Program-made: the position numbers and the translations under genes
Notes under the pieces: model-generated
The model's database searches: none
Told to the model about the DNA's origin: nothing
What the model saw: only the letters and a program-made list of their open reading frames with translations
Shown here: positions 34,245-42,768 of the stretch, piece by piece
How positions within the stretch are numbered: the first letter of the stretch is position 1
Layout: every line of letters begins with the position of its first letter
NCBI GenBank assembly: GCA_964490325.1
Contig: CAZBBX010000018.1
Span: 1 to 43,152 of the forward strand
Direction: 5' to 3'
DNA: 43,152 bases
Origin: DAOPJM01 sp964490325
Lineage (GTDB): Bacteria > Bacillota > Clostridia > Christensenellales > CAG-138

Positions 34245-35405
34245 TCAGCCCTGCGGCTGATCGCTCATCCAACCCTCGCTCCAAGGGCTCTTGATGACAA
34301 GCGTTGCTCCTTGCTTTGCAAGCTGATTGTAGTTCGGATTGCTGTGGGTGTAGTTGGCGTAGACATAGTAGGTACCCACGTCCGACGCGTAGTCCGTGCT
34401 GAGCGGCACCGTGGGCGCCGTGGAATTATAGTATACATAGGTCACGCTAACGCCTTGCGGTATGCTCGTGGCATACAGGCGATGCTGCTCCTCTCCCTCG
34501 TCATCGGCGCGGTGCACGGTCGCTCCCACAAAGATTGGCGCGGGGTAATTCGCCTTTTCAATGGTGAACGTGCCGCTGCCGTTTGCCGCTGCAGCATAGC
34601 CGCTTTGTGTGAACTCGATGGTGTAGGTATAAGTACCCGCGTTTATAGGAACGGCGGACTGGCCGTTTGCGTCAACGTAGCTGATGTAGTAGGGTATTGC
34701 AGGCGATGCGCTCACCGTTACGTCGCGTGCTCTTCCGTCATAGGTGACGGTCGTGTTGGAAACGGTAACGGTCATGGGGGTAGGCACATAGTCGTAGGCC
34801 TCCGTGTTGGTGAAGTAGCTGCTTAGGCCTGCGCTCTCCCAGCCCTGCCCCGTGGGATAGTGGATCTCACAGGTCGAGGAAAGACCCGAAGTGGGAAGCC
34901 CCGAGATGGGCGCTCCCACAAACCAGATCTCCGTAACGCCGCTGTTCGTGAACGCACCTGCGGCTATTGTCGTGATGACATGCCCTTCCATGGCCGTGGG
35001 GAAGGGTTGAAGGACGGTGGCCGCGCCCAAGTATGCGTTGATTGTGGACATATTGTCCTGTGCGGTAAAGCTGTACAGACCGTCCTTGGTGGTCTTCGTT
35101 TCGACCAGCTCGCAGCTGTTGGACATGTACAGCATATAGCGAAGCATGAGCGTGGCGTCAGAGGAAGTCAAGTAGCCATCGTGGTTGGTATCCTCCAAGA
35201 TGGATTGCTGATACGATATGCTGCCTTCGCCAAGCACCTGCCGAAGCAGCAGGGCAATGTCGGAGGAGGTGACATTTCCATCGCCATTGGAATCTCCCAT
35301 GATCCCGCTTGCAGGAGCGGAGGTCGAGGCAGTGGCCACACTGCCCATGCCTATGACCAATATGAACGCTAAGACCAAGGCGATACTTGGCAAGATCTTC
35401 TTCAT
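34245..35405 (-). CDS. Secreted dockerin protein with LRR-like and MBG-type domains
   Basis: The 386-residue protein has a signal peptide (to about residue 27), an N-terminal dockerin (36-95: GDSNGDGNVTSSDIALLLRQVL and EDTNHDGYLTSSDATLMLRYML), a short BspA-like leucine-rich segment (about 145-195: TIAAGAFTNSGVTEIWF) and MBG-type beta-sandwich repeats (about 205-380: VSNTTVTYDGRARDVTVSA, GTFTIEKANYPAPIF). No enzyme domain is visible. It is likely a cell-surface or complex-associated binding protein that docks to a cohesin. AAGGAG precedes ATG 35405. It is the first gene of a two-gene operon with the pseudo-nucleotidase. Confidence 0.75.
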   Translation of the reverse strand: MKKILPSIALVLAFILVIGMGSVATASTSAPASGIMGDSNGDGNVTSSDIALLLRQVLGEGSISYQQSILEDTNHDGYLTSSDATLMLRYMLYMSNSCELVETKTTKDGLYSFTAQDNMSTINAYLGAATVLQPFPTAMEGHVITTIAAGAFTNSGVTEIWFVGAPISGLPTSGLSSTCEIHYPTGQGWESAGLSSYFTNTEAYDYVPTPMTVTVSNTTVTYDGRARDVTVSASPAIPYYISYVDANGQSAVPINAGTYTYTIEFTQSGYAAAANGSGTFTIEKANYPAPIFVGATVHRADDEGEEQHRLYATSIPQGVSVTYVYYNSTAPTVPLSTDYASDVGTYYVYANYTHSNPNYNQLAKQGATLVIKSPWSEGWMSDQPQG

Positions 35406-35469
35406 GTGTGATCTCCTTCCATTTCTTGTACGGAATGTTTATGCCGTGCAGAACGGCTATTTTACAGAA

Positions 35470-35525
35470 TTTATACCTTCCCATGTACAGTATAGCGCCG
35501 AATGCCTACCGAGGCAAGGTATAAA
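35470..35525 (-). promoter_or_regulatory. Promoter of the dockerin operon bracketed by an inverted repeat
   Basis: On the minus strand TTGCCT (35512-35517) and TATACT (35489-35494) have a 17-base spacer. TTTATACCTT (35470-35479) and AAGGTATAAA (35516-35525) form a perfect 10-bp inverted repeat whose arms overlap the -35 and the early transcribed region. This is an operator-like layout for a dimeric regulator; the divergent LacI protein is one candidate. Confidence 0.6.
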
Positions 35526-35568
35526 ATTGTGACATTTTATCGGCGGTGCAGGCACGGGCAGATGGCGA

Positions 35569-35647
35569 GAGAAGGGCACGAGGGCACGGCAGGCGAATGA
35601 TATCCGCCCCTGCGGATGTGGGGGAAAGAGGGGCGCGAAGGCACGGC
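35569..35647. repeat. Imperfect 22-base direct repeat in GC-rich intergenic DNA
   Basis: Positions 35569-35590 and 35626-35647 match at 18 of 22 bases and share GGCACGGC at the end. Between and after them lie small hairpins: ATCCGC/GCGGAT (35602-35617) and CACGGC/GCCGTG (35642-35665) with six T slightly downstream. No open frame is credible here. Confidence 0.45.
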
Positions 35648-35718
35648 GGAAAGGTATTTGCCGTGGCAGCGTTTTTTGTAAACAATAGGTTCTTGCTTCC
35701 TTGCTGAAAAGGAAATCG

Positions 35719-35770
35719 TTGACAGCCGCTGCGCTTTGTGTTACGATCGAGATGTTGAGCAAGCGCTTGC
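35719..35770 (+). promoter_or_regulatory. Promoter and LacI-type operator of the lacI-family gene
   Basis: TTGACA (35719-35724) and TACGAT (35742-35747) have a 17-base spacer. GCAAGCGCTTGC (35759-35770) is a perfect 12-bp palindrome centred on CG, the typical form of a LacI-family operator, just downstream of the expected start. Autoregulation is inferred. Confidence 0.7.
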
Positions 35771-35819
35771 GCATACGCAGTACAGGAAGAATTACCGCGC
35801 AGGGGAAACGGGGAGCGAC

Positions 35820-36815
35820 ATGGAAAACGAGCAGCGAAGTCGGGATCTGCAGCTAAGCGATATCGCAAAAGAGCTGCATCTTTCCACCTCCACGGTGTCC
35901 AGATCCATTTCGGGGAAGGGACGCATCGGGGAGGATACCCGTCAGCGCGTCTTGGAGTACATCGAAAAGAACGACTACCGACCCAACAGCATTGCAAGAA
36001 GCCTTGCCAAGTCCTGCACCTACAATCTTTGCGTCGTCCTGCCCAAGGAAAGCTTTCAAAGTGAGCTTCCCTTTTTTCAGTCCGTGCTGATGGGCGTTTG
36101 CCAACAGGCCAATGCCGAGGACTACGATGTGCTGGTCGCCAGCATCGACGACGGCGACATCGGCGCTCTAAAGCGGCTGCTGACCAACAAAAAGGTCGAC
36201 GGCGTGATCCTCACGAGCGCCCTTATCAATGACACTGCGGTGGCCTACCTGCTTGGCAGCGGCGTCCCGTTTGTGCTGATCGGCTCCTCGGAGGAGCATC
36301 GTGCCCCCCAGATCGACGTGGACAACCGCGGCGCAAGCCGTGCGCTTTGCGAGCACATGCTGGCAAAGGGGTATACGCGCTTTGCCCTATTCTTGGGGAA
36401 ATGCAGCCATACGGTCAATCAAGCGCGGCGGGATGGCTGCTTGGACGCGCTGACGGCGGCAGGCATCCCTATGACGCAGGTGCAGCTGTTTGACGAGCTG
36501 ACCAGCAGGCAGCAGATCCGTGCAGCCTACGAAAGCGCGGTACGACACGCACCCGAGTGCATTCTCTGCGGCGATGATTACATTGCAAATCGTCTTTTAT
36601 CCATCCTCGATTGGGGAGCAAACACCCCCGTCAAGGTGGCAAGCTTGTTTCACAGCGTGCTGCTGGAGGCCTTCCGCCCCCGCATCCCTGCCGTGGAGAT
36701 CGATGCGCGCGCCATGGGTCGGCTGGCAACGCAGGATCTGATCCTGCAGATCGAGGAGCTTGTTGAGGGGGAGCGGCGCATCACGGAGAGCTATCGCATA
36801 CTGGACGAAGCTTGA
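35820..36815 (+). CDS. LacI family transcriptional regulator
   Basis: The 331-residue protein has the LacI helix-turn-helix and hinge (about residues 10-62: LQLSDIAKELHLSTSTVSRS, IGEDTRQRVLEYIEKNDYRP, NSIARSLAKS) and a periplasmic-binding-like sensor domain with VDGVILTSALI, VPFVLIGSS and the VDNRGASRALCEHML segment. Such regulators bind sugars or sugar phosphates and control carbohydrate genes. It lies 70 bases before the GH53 galactanase gene on the same strand and is divergent from the dockerin operon, so both are probable targets. ATG 35820 is preceded by ACGGGGAGCGAC. Confidence 0.88.
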   Translation: MENEQRSRDLQLSDIAKELHLSTSTVSRSISGKGRIGEDTRQRVLEYIEKNDYRPNSIARSLAKSCTYNLCVVLPKESFQSELPFFQSVLMGVCQQANAEDYDVLVASIDDGDIGALKRLLTNKKVDGVILTSALINDTAVAYLLGSGVPFVLIGSSEEHRAPQIDVDNRGASRALCEHMLAKGYTRFALFLGKCSHTVNQARRDGCLDALTAAGIPMTQVQLFDELTSRQQIRAAYESAVRHAPECILCGDDYIANRLLSILDWGANTPVKVASLFHSVLLEAFRPRIPAVEIDARAMGRLATQDLILQIEELVEGERRITESYRILDEA

Positions 36816-36885
36816 GCCACATAAAAGGAAACCGAACAAAGCGGTCATACGGATCGCAGGGTATATAAACGAGGAGGAGAAGCAC

Positions 36886-39492
36886 ATGAAAACGAAGCTG
36901 CATATGGGCAGACGACTGTTGGCGATGATCACCGTGCTGGTCTTTGTCGCAACGACGATCCTCACAGGCACGGTCAGCTTTGCGGACACGCAGAGCAGTC
37001 TCACGAACGGCACCTTTGAAACAGGCGATCTGAGCGGCTGGACGAACAATTCCACGGCAACGCTCATCGTCAAGACGGACAGCTATGCAAGCAACACAAC
37101 GAAGATCGGCAACATCTGGGCGGAAAGCGCGAGCAGTGTGGATCTTAGCCAAACGGTGACGCTGGCCGCAGGCAGCTACGTCTTGAGCTTTGACTGCGAA
37201 GGCGCCGCGTCCTCCACAGCGGAGCAGCAGCTTACGCTCTCCGCCGCCGCAGGCGCAACGACGCTGGCGCAGGTCGCCTTTGTGTCCACGGGTTGGAACG
37301 TATGGACGACGCAGACCGCCGAAGCCTTCACCCTCACGGAGACCACCGCCGTCACGGTGACTCTCAGCGGCACTGTGAACGCAGGCTACTGGGGCGACTT
37401 TGACAACATTGCCCTCACAAAGCAGGTGACGCGTCCCGAAATCAGCATCAACGTGGTGAAGGTCACCGACCTCGCGGAGGATTTCATCATGGGCGTGGAC
37501 ATCTCAAGCCTTGCCTCCGAGGAAGCGGCCGGCGTGCAGTACTACGATTTTGACGGCAACGAGTCGGACGCGCTGACGGTGCTGGCAAACAGCGGCGCAA
37601 ACTATGTGCGTATCCGCGTGTGGAACGATCCCTTTGACACGGACGGCAACGGCTACGGCGGCGGCAACTGCAACCTGACGCAGGCGGTCGCGCTGGGTAC
37701 CCGCGCCACGAACCTTGGCATGAAGGTACTCATCGACTTCCACTACTCCGACTTCTGGGCAGACCCCGGCAAGCAAAAGGCGCCCAAGGCATGGTCGGGC
37801 TACACGGTCGCGCAGACCGCGCAGGCGGTTGCGGACTTTACCACCGCCTCGCTGAACACCCTTAAAGCTGCAGGCGTCAACGTGACCATGGTGCAGATCG
37901 GCAACGAGACCAACAGCGGCATTGCAGGCGTGACGGGCAACGCCAACATGTGCACGGTGTTCAAGGCTGCCGCAGCTGCGGTGCGTGCCGCAGACAGCAG
38001 CATCCTCATTGCCTGCCACTTCACCAACCCGCAGAACAGCACGCCCTACTACTGGGCGCAGACGCTTTCCAATAACAGCGTTGATTACGATGTGCTGGCG
38101 ACCAGCTACTATATGTTCTGGCACGGTACGACCTCCAATTTGACCACGATGCTGCAAAATGTCGTCAACGACTTTGGCAAGAAGGTCATGGTGGCGGAGA
38201 CCTCCTACTGCTACACGGCTGCGGACGGCGACGGGCATGAAAACAGCGTGCTTGCAAGCGCCAAGGTGGACGGCTACGACTTCACCGTGCAGGGGCAGGC
38301 CAACGCGCTGCGCGATGTGATCGCCGCCACCGCTGCGGTCGGTTCCAACGCACTGGGCGTGTTCTACTGGGAACCCGCATGGATCCCCGTCAACGTGTAT
38401 GACGCCAACGCCTCCGACGCAGCTTCCGTGCTGGCCGCCAACAAGTTGGCTTGGCAGACCTACGGCTGCGGCTGGGCAAGCAGCTATGCAGGCGATTACA
38501 GCAGCGACGCGGCGACCTACTACGGCGGCAGCAGCTGGGACAATCAGGCGCTGTTCGACTTTACGGGGCATCCGCTGGATTCCATGGAGGTCTTTAACCG
38601 CGTCTATGACGGCAACCTCATCGACGACGCCGTGACCGATGTGGAGAACCCCACCGTCACCATCGAGCAAGGCGGCACCCTGACCCTGCCCGAGACGGTC
38701 ACGCTCACCTACCTCAGCGGCACGACGCAGGAGGCGGCGGTCACTTGGAACGCTGCGGAGCTTGCGGCCATCAACGTTGCGGTGGCGGGCAGCTACACCG
38801 TCAGCGGTGCGCTGGAGGACGGCACTGCCGTGACCTGCACCGTGGTGATCCTCTATCCAAACGTGCTGTCCAACCCAAGCTTTGAGCTGTCGGACATGAG
38901 CATGTATACCATCGCGGGCAGCGGCTCCACAGGCGTAGCCCGCACCACGGACGATCCCCTGACGGGCAGCTGCAGTCTGCACTTTTGGAACAACAGCGGC
39001 CTCAACTTCACGGTGGAGCAGACGGTGACGCTGGCGGCGGGCAAGTACAGCTTCACGCCCAACATCCAAGGTGGCGATATGGGCGACAGCCAAAGCATCA
39101 CGAGCTATGTGACCATCGGCGGCGTGACCACTTCAAGCGACAGCGTGACCCTGAGCGGCTGGAAGGTCTGGCAGACGCCTACCGTCAGCTTCACCCTGAC
39201 CGAAGAGACCACGGTGACCGTTGGCATGGCGGTCGTGGGCGCTGCAGGCGGCTGGGGCACCATTGACGATTGGACGCTGCGCATGACCTATCCGCTGCTG
39301 CGCGGGGACGTCAACTGCGACGGTTCGATCACCTCTTCGGATGTGGCCACCCTGATAAGCTATGTGCTCGGCGAAAGTGTTCTGTCGGAGCAGGCCATAC
39401 AAAATGCCCTGCTGACGGACGACGACCAAATAAGCTCTGCCGATGCAGCGCTGTTGCAGCTGTACTTGCTGGGTCAGATCGAAGCTCTGTAA
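36886..39492 (+). CDS. Secreted GH53 endo-beta-1,4-galactanase with a dockerin
   Basis: The 868-residue protein probably cleaves beta-1,4-galactan side chains of pectin. Order: signal peptide (to about 33), carbohydrate-binding beta-sandwich (36-180), GH53 catalytic barrel (199-575), bacterial Ig-like domain (585-655), a second similar beta-sandwich (657-803) and a C-terminal dockerin (806-865: GDVNCDGSITSSDVATLISYVL, then a second helix-loop). Catalytic residues are the acid/base E341 in QIGNETNSG and the nucleophile E438 in VMVAETSYCYT. IDFHYSDFWADPGKQ is also typical. GAGGAGGAG stands 6 bases before ATG 36886. The neighbouring LacI gene probably regulates it. CBM61-like identity of the two sandwiches is likely but unproven. 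Confidence 0.93.
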   Translation: MKTKLHMGRRLLAMITVLVFVATTILTGTVSFADTQSSLTNGTFETGDLSGWTNNSTATLIVKTDSYASNTTKIGNIWAESASSVDLSQTVTLAAGSYVLSFDCEGAASSTAEQQLTLSAAAGATTLAQVAFVSTGWNVWTTQTAEAFTLTETTAVTVTLSGTVNAGYWGDFDNIALTKQVTRPEISINVVKVTDLAEDFIMGVDISSLASEEAAGVQYYDFDGNESDALTVLANSGANYVRIRVWNDPFDTDGNGYGGGNCNLTQAVALGTRATNLGMKVLIDFHYSDFWADPGKQKAPKAWSGYTVAQTAQAVADFTTASLNTLKAAGVNVTMVQIGNETNSGIAGVTGNANMCTVFKAAAAAVRAADSSILIACHFTNPQNSTPYYWAQTLSNNSVDYDVLATSYYMFWHGTTSNLTTMLQNVVNDFGKKVMVAETSYCYTAADGDGHENSVLASAKVDGYDFTVQGQANALRDVIAATAAVGSNALGVFYWEPAWIPVNVYDANASDAASVLAANKLAWQTYGCGWASSYAGDYSSDAATYYGGSSWDNQALFDFTGHPLDSMEVFNRVYDGNLIDDAVTDVENPTVTIEQGGTLTLPETVTLTYLSGTTQEAAVTWNAAELAAINVAVAGSYTVSGALEDGTAVTCTVVILYPNVLSNPSFELSDMSMYTIAGSGSTGVARTTDDPLTGSCSLHFWNNSGLNFTVEQTVTLAAGKYSFTPNIQGGDMGDSQSITSYVTIGGVTTSSDSVTLSGWKVWQTPTVSFTLTEETTVTVGMAVVGAAGGWGTIDDWTLRMTYPLLRGDVNCDGSITSSDVATLISYVLGESVLSEQAIQNALLTDDDQISSADAALLQLYLLGQIEAL

Positions 39493-39525
39493 AGCGCTTC
39501 GTACGAAACAAGATCGATCGAGCAG

Positions 39526-39552
39526 GCGGCTGACCCTGTCTTGATCAGCCGC
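39526..39552 (+). repeat. Hairpin after the galactanase gene
   Basis: GCGGCTGA (39526-39533) and TCAGCCGC (39545-39552) form a perfect 8-bp stem 34 bases after the stop codon. No T run follows, so it may protect the mRNA 3' end rather than terminate. The remaining DNA to 39614 holds nothing I recognise. Confidence 0.5.
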
Positions 39553-39614
39553 GCTCTCACACCGCTTTGCGTACCATTTGGTGCGCAGCGCTTCGATCGC
39601 AGTCGGGATACAGG

Positions 39615-39663
39615 GACTCGTACTTTTCGGACAGCATGCTATCCGACTTGTGCGAGTCTTTTT
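39615..39663 (+). terminator. Terminator of the galactanase gene
   Basis: GACTCG and CGAGTC (39615-39620/39653-39658) enclose an inner stem around the palindrome AGCATGCT with TCGGA/TCCGA. They are followed by five T (39659-39663). From there to 39828 I see no gene. Confidence 0.7.
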
Positions 39664-39828
39664 GCTTGCGTGGAGACCCCTGACCGCCGCAGCTGCCAAG
39701 GGTATGCAGACGACTTACACCACCCCCGTATCACCTATGTCGGGCGCACGGAAAAGCGCGTCCGTCCGACGTATACATGGAGCCGAGCAGATGCGTTATG
39801 CGAGTCGATCACCTACCGATCACTTTGC

Positions 39829-40970
39829 TTATTCGGTGTCTTTTCTTAATATTTGCAAATACGCCTCGTAGGAGAAGACACGATTTCTCGCAGCATTCGT
39901 CGTCTCGCGTAAAATGTTAAGCTCGACCAATGTGTTTACCGCGGCGGATACGGTGTTGTAGCTAACTCCTAAATTTCCGCCGTATGCTTAATGTCAATGA
40001 TGGGATGCCCTTCGAGGTAGTCAAACAAGGCGCGCACATTGTCCTTGCTGCGTCTCGGTTTGGGAAGCCGCAAAACATTGGCATCGTGCAGGGCTGAGAG
40101 CTTGTCGATGGATTCCACTGCATCTATGACCGCGGCGTCTACTGCTTCAAGAAAAAACTTCACCCATTGCTCATAGTTGCCGCTTCTGCGCACCTCGCTG
40201 ATCCGATCGTTGTATTCGATTTGGTTCTTCTTGAGAAAATAGGACACGTAGATGACAGGCTTTTTCAACAACGCCTGTTCCACAAGATAAAGTTGGATCA
40301 ACAGCCTTCCGATCCTTCCGTTTCCATCTAGAAACGGATGGATCGTTTCAAACTGATAATGGATCAGCGCCGCACGCACCAAGGGATCGTATTCCCGACT
40401 TTCCTTGATATACTTTTCCAGATCTGACATGGATACTTCCATATCCCGCGGATTAGGCGGAATATAGCGTGCATCCTTAAGCCCGCACCCGGCAGGACCA
40501 ATCCAGTTTTGAGAACGCCGAAATTCTCCCGGGCACTTGTCCTGTCCGCGAACGCCTTCCATCAGGATCGCATGGACCTCACGGATAAGGCGATTGCAGA
40601 GGGGCAGCTCCTTCAGCTTTTCAAGCGCGGCTTGTGTTGCCTTCACATAGTTGATAACATCCGCCGTATCCAAATTTTTGTTTATGTCAAGCGCCGGATC
40701 AAGGATATCATTAAAGGTGCATTGTGTGCCTTCCATGCGGGATGACAGCAGCGCTTCTTTTCTTACATACATGGAAACGAACAGCTCTGCATTAGGGATC
40801 AGCTGAGAAGCTACATCCAGCTGCTTGAGGCTGCGGCTCGCCTGAATCAAAGCCCGAAGCATTTCATCGTCAAATACAAGCCCGGGGGACGGCGGCAGCG
40901 GGTTGAGACAAAACGATTGATACTCCGCTGTTCCCGACATGTTTTTTACAAGTTTCCCTGCACGATCCAT
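39829..40970 (-). pseudogene. Fic family protein, frameshifted near its C-terminus
   Basis: The first 333 residues contain the Fic core HPFLDGNGRIGR, which transfers AMP or a related group to a target hydroxyl. The N-terminal inhibitory helix motif SSRMEGT (class II, S-x-x-x-E-G) is also present. The frame ends TAEI-TAG at 39969-39971. Adding one T to the preceding run restores LGVSYNTVSAAVNTLVELNI and a winged-helix C-terminus, ending at TAA 39829-39831 after RKDTE. That helix-turn-helix is standard in this Fic/DUF4172-like group. Without it the enzyme core is still intact, so the truncated protein could retain activity. GGAGG precedes ATG 40970. A sequence error is a serious alternative. 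Confidence 0.85.
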
Positions 40971-41158
40971 TTAAAGCACCTCCTTGATCGAATTGAAATA
41001 CTGCTTCTATTATACTCGTCTTATTTCAATTATATAAGGGTTTGTTGAAATATGAACTGTAAATGTTTCTCCGCAAAGCCAAGATCAAAGCGCAGCCGCA
41101 TTCTTTTCACAGTTGCGCGATACTGCACTTGGTTCTTATTTCAGCACGTAAGTATAGC
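40971..41158. other. Intergenic region upstream of the Fic gene
   Basis: It contains the Fic ribosome-binding site and an AT-rich stretch at about 41000-41050 that probably holds its promoter. Short + strand frames here have no homology or ribosome-binding site that I can recognise. Confidence 0.4.
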
Positions 41159-41202
41159 AAAAAACGGAGCCCTTGTCGCTGTTTTCAGCAGCTTGGCTCC
41201 GT
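41159..41202 (-). terminator. Terminator of glnA
   Basis: ACGGAGCC (41164-41171) and GGCTCCGT (41195-41202) form a perfect 8-bp stem with an inner GCTG/CAGC hairpin. On the minus strand six T follow. It lies 84 bases after the glutamine synthetase stop. Confidence 0.8.
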
Positions 41203-41285
41203 TTACTTTCTTTGGGCTGTTATTGCTGCCGCCCCACAGATCATGACCTATCTATTTAGCGCAATGGGATCGGCGCTGTCGCCTG

Positions 41286-42698
41286 TTACAGGTCGTAGTA
41301 GCGCTCGAACTCGGCGGGTGTGGGTATACGCTCCAGCTCGGCGGTCTCGCGGCGCAGCAGCTTTTGCCACAGCTCGATCAGGCGCTGTGGGAAAACGCCG
41401 CCGCAGGTAAGGAAGTCGTGATCCGCCTCCAGCGCGTCCAACGCCTCGTACAGGGTCTTGGGCAGATGCTCTAACGCTGCCTTTTCCGCATCGGACAATT
41501 CGTAGAGGTTGCGGTCGAAGGGACCCCAGTTGTATTTTGTCGGGTCGATCCCGTTTCGGATGCCGTCCAAGCCCGCCATGAGGATGGCTGCATAGGCATA
41601 GTACGGGTTGCAGGTGGCGTCGGGGTTGCGCACCTCAAAGCGCTTCTTGTCGGGCGACTTTGCATACGCGGGGATGCGAATGACCGCGCTGCGATTGGCG
41701 GTGGCATAGCCGATGGTCACAGGCGCTTCGTAGCCGGGGACCAGACGGCGGAAGGAGTTTGTGGAGGGATTGGTGAACGCGCAGAGCGCGGGTGCGTGCT
41801 TCAAGACGCCGCCGATGAACAGCAGCGCTTCCTTGGACAGCTGCGCATAGCCCTGCGGATCGTAGAACACGGGACGGCCGTCCTTTTTGAGGATGATATG
41901 CACGTGCATACCATTGCCCGCCTCCCCCGCAATGGGCTTTGGAAGGAAGGTGGCGGTCTTGCCTGCGCGCTTTGCTGCGTTGCGTACCACATACTTGACG
42001 GTCATCGTCTGATCCGCCATATGCTCCACGTCGCAAAGCTCCGTTTCGATCTCCTCCTGTGCGGAGCCGCCCACCTCGTGGTGATGATACTTGACCTCCA
42101 CGCCCATGTCGCTTAGCAGGCGGGTCATCTCGTTGCGCAGCAGGTAATGGGAGTCGCGGGGCAGATCGGCATGGTATCCGTCGTCGCGAGGCAGACGGCC
42201 TGCGCCGCCGTCCTCCGCCGTCTCGTCGGAACGAATGCGCAGCAGGGACTCGCTTTGCCCCGCATGATAGCGCACATCCTCGAAAATATGAAACTCGAAT
42301 TCGGGACCGATGATCATTTCATCCGCTATGCCCTTGTCGCGCATGAATGCAGTGGCGGCACGCAGGACGTTGCGGGGATACTGGTCGAAGGGACGATTCT
42401 GCGGCAGGTCGATCAGCATGGCGTCTCCCGTCATCATCAGCACGCGGCCACCCGAGAAGGGGTCGATCACCGCCGTGGACAGGTCGGGAATGAACACCAT
42501 GTCGCTGTTTTCCACAGGCGCAAAGCCATAATTGCTGCCGTCGAAGCCGATGCCGCTCTTGAGCAGTTCCTCGTTGAGACGCGTCGCGGGCAGGGTCACA
42601 TGGCGCCAACGTCCGCGAACGTCCACCATTTTAAAATCGATCAGATCGACGCCCTCGTCCTCACAAAAACGCTTGAGTTCCTCCAAGGTGCCAAACAT
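41286..42698 (-). CDS. glnA: Type I glutamine synthetase
   Basis: The 470-residue enzyme makes glutamine from glutamate, ammonia and ATP. The N-terminal beta-grasp domain has GIGFDGSNYGFAPVENSDM. The catalytic domain has the metal-binding GPEFEFHIFE, the NGMHVHI histidine region, the glutamate flap NPSTNSFRRLVPGYEAPV, and RSAVIRIPAY and KRFEVRNPDATCNPYYAYAA. It has the usual GSI length with a moderate insert at about 150-175 (a charged segment between RSDE and DGYHADLP). I see no GlnR operator. GGAGG lies 7 bases before ATG 42698. It is a single-gene unit. Confidence 0.95.
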   Translation of the reverse strand: MFGTLEELKRFCEDEGVDLIDFKMVDVRGRWRHVTLPATRLNEELLKSGIGFDGSNYGFAPVENSDMVFIPDLSTAVIDPFSGGRVLMMTGDAMLIDLPQNRPFDQYPRNVLRAATAFMRDKGIADEMIIGPEFEFHIFEDVRYHAGQSESLLRIRSDETAEDGGAGRLPRDDGYHADLPRDSHYLLRNEMTRLLSDMGVEVKYHHHEVGGSAQEEIETELCDVEHMADQTMTVKYVVRNAAKRAGKTATFLPKPIAGEAGNGMHVHIILKKDGRPVFYDPQGYAQLSKEALLFIGGVLKHAPALCAFTNPSTNSFRRLVPGYEAPVTIGYATANRSAVIRIPAYAKSPDKKRFEVRNPDATCNPYYAYAAILMAGLDGIRNGIDPTKYNWGPFDRNLYELSDAEKAALEHLPKTLYEALDALEADHDFLTCGGVFPQRLIELWQKLLRRETAELERIPTPAEFERYYDL

Positions 42699-42739
42699 TC
42701 GTTTACCTCCAAATCGTATTGCTCGGTAGATCTGTCTTC

Positions 42740-42768
42740 ATTGTGACAAGCCGCAGCAGGGCTGTCAA
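42740..42768 (-). promoter_or_regulatory. Probable glnA promoter
   Basis: On the minus strand a consensus TTGACA (42763-42768) is followed after 17 bases by CACAAT (42740-42745), a weak -10. The weak -10 would be consistent with a regulated promoter. Confidence 0.5.

Noticed and set aside
37504..39093. 529-codon open frame on the - strand
   Set aside because: Antisense to the GH53 galactanase gene; low-complexity His/Val/Gly/Arg-rich translation without domains.
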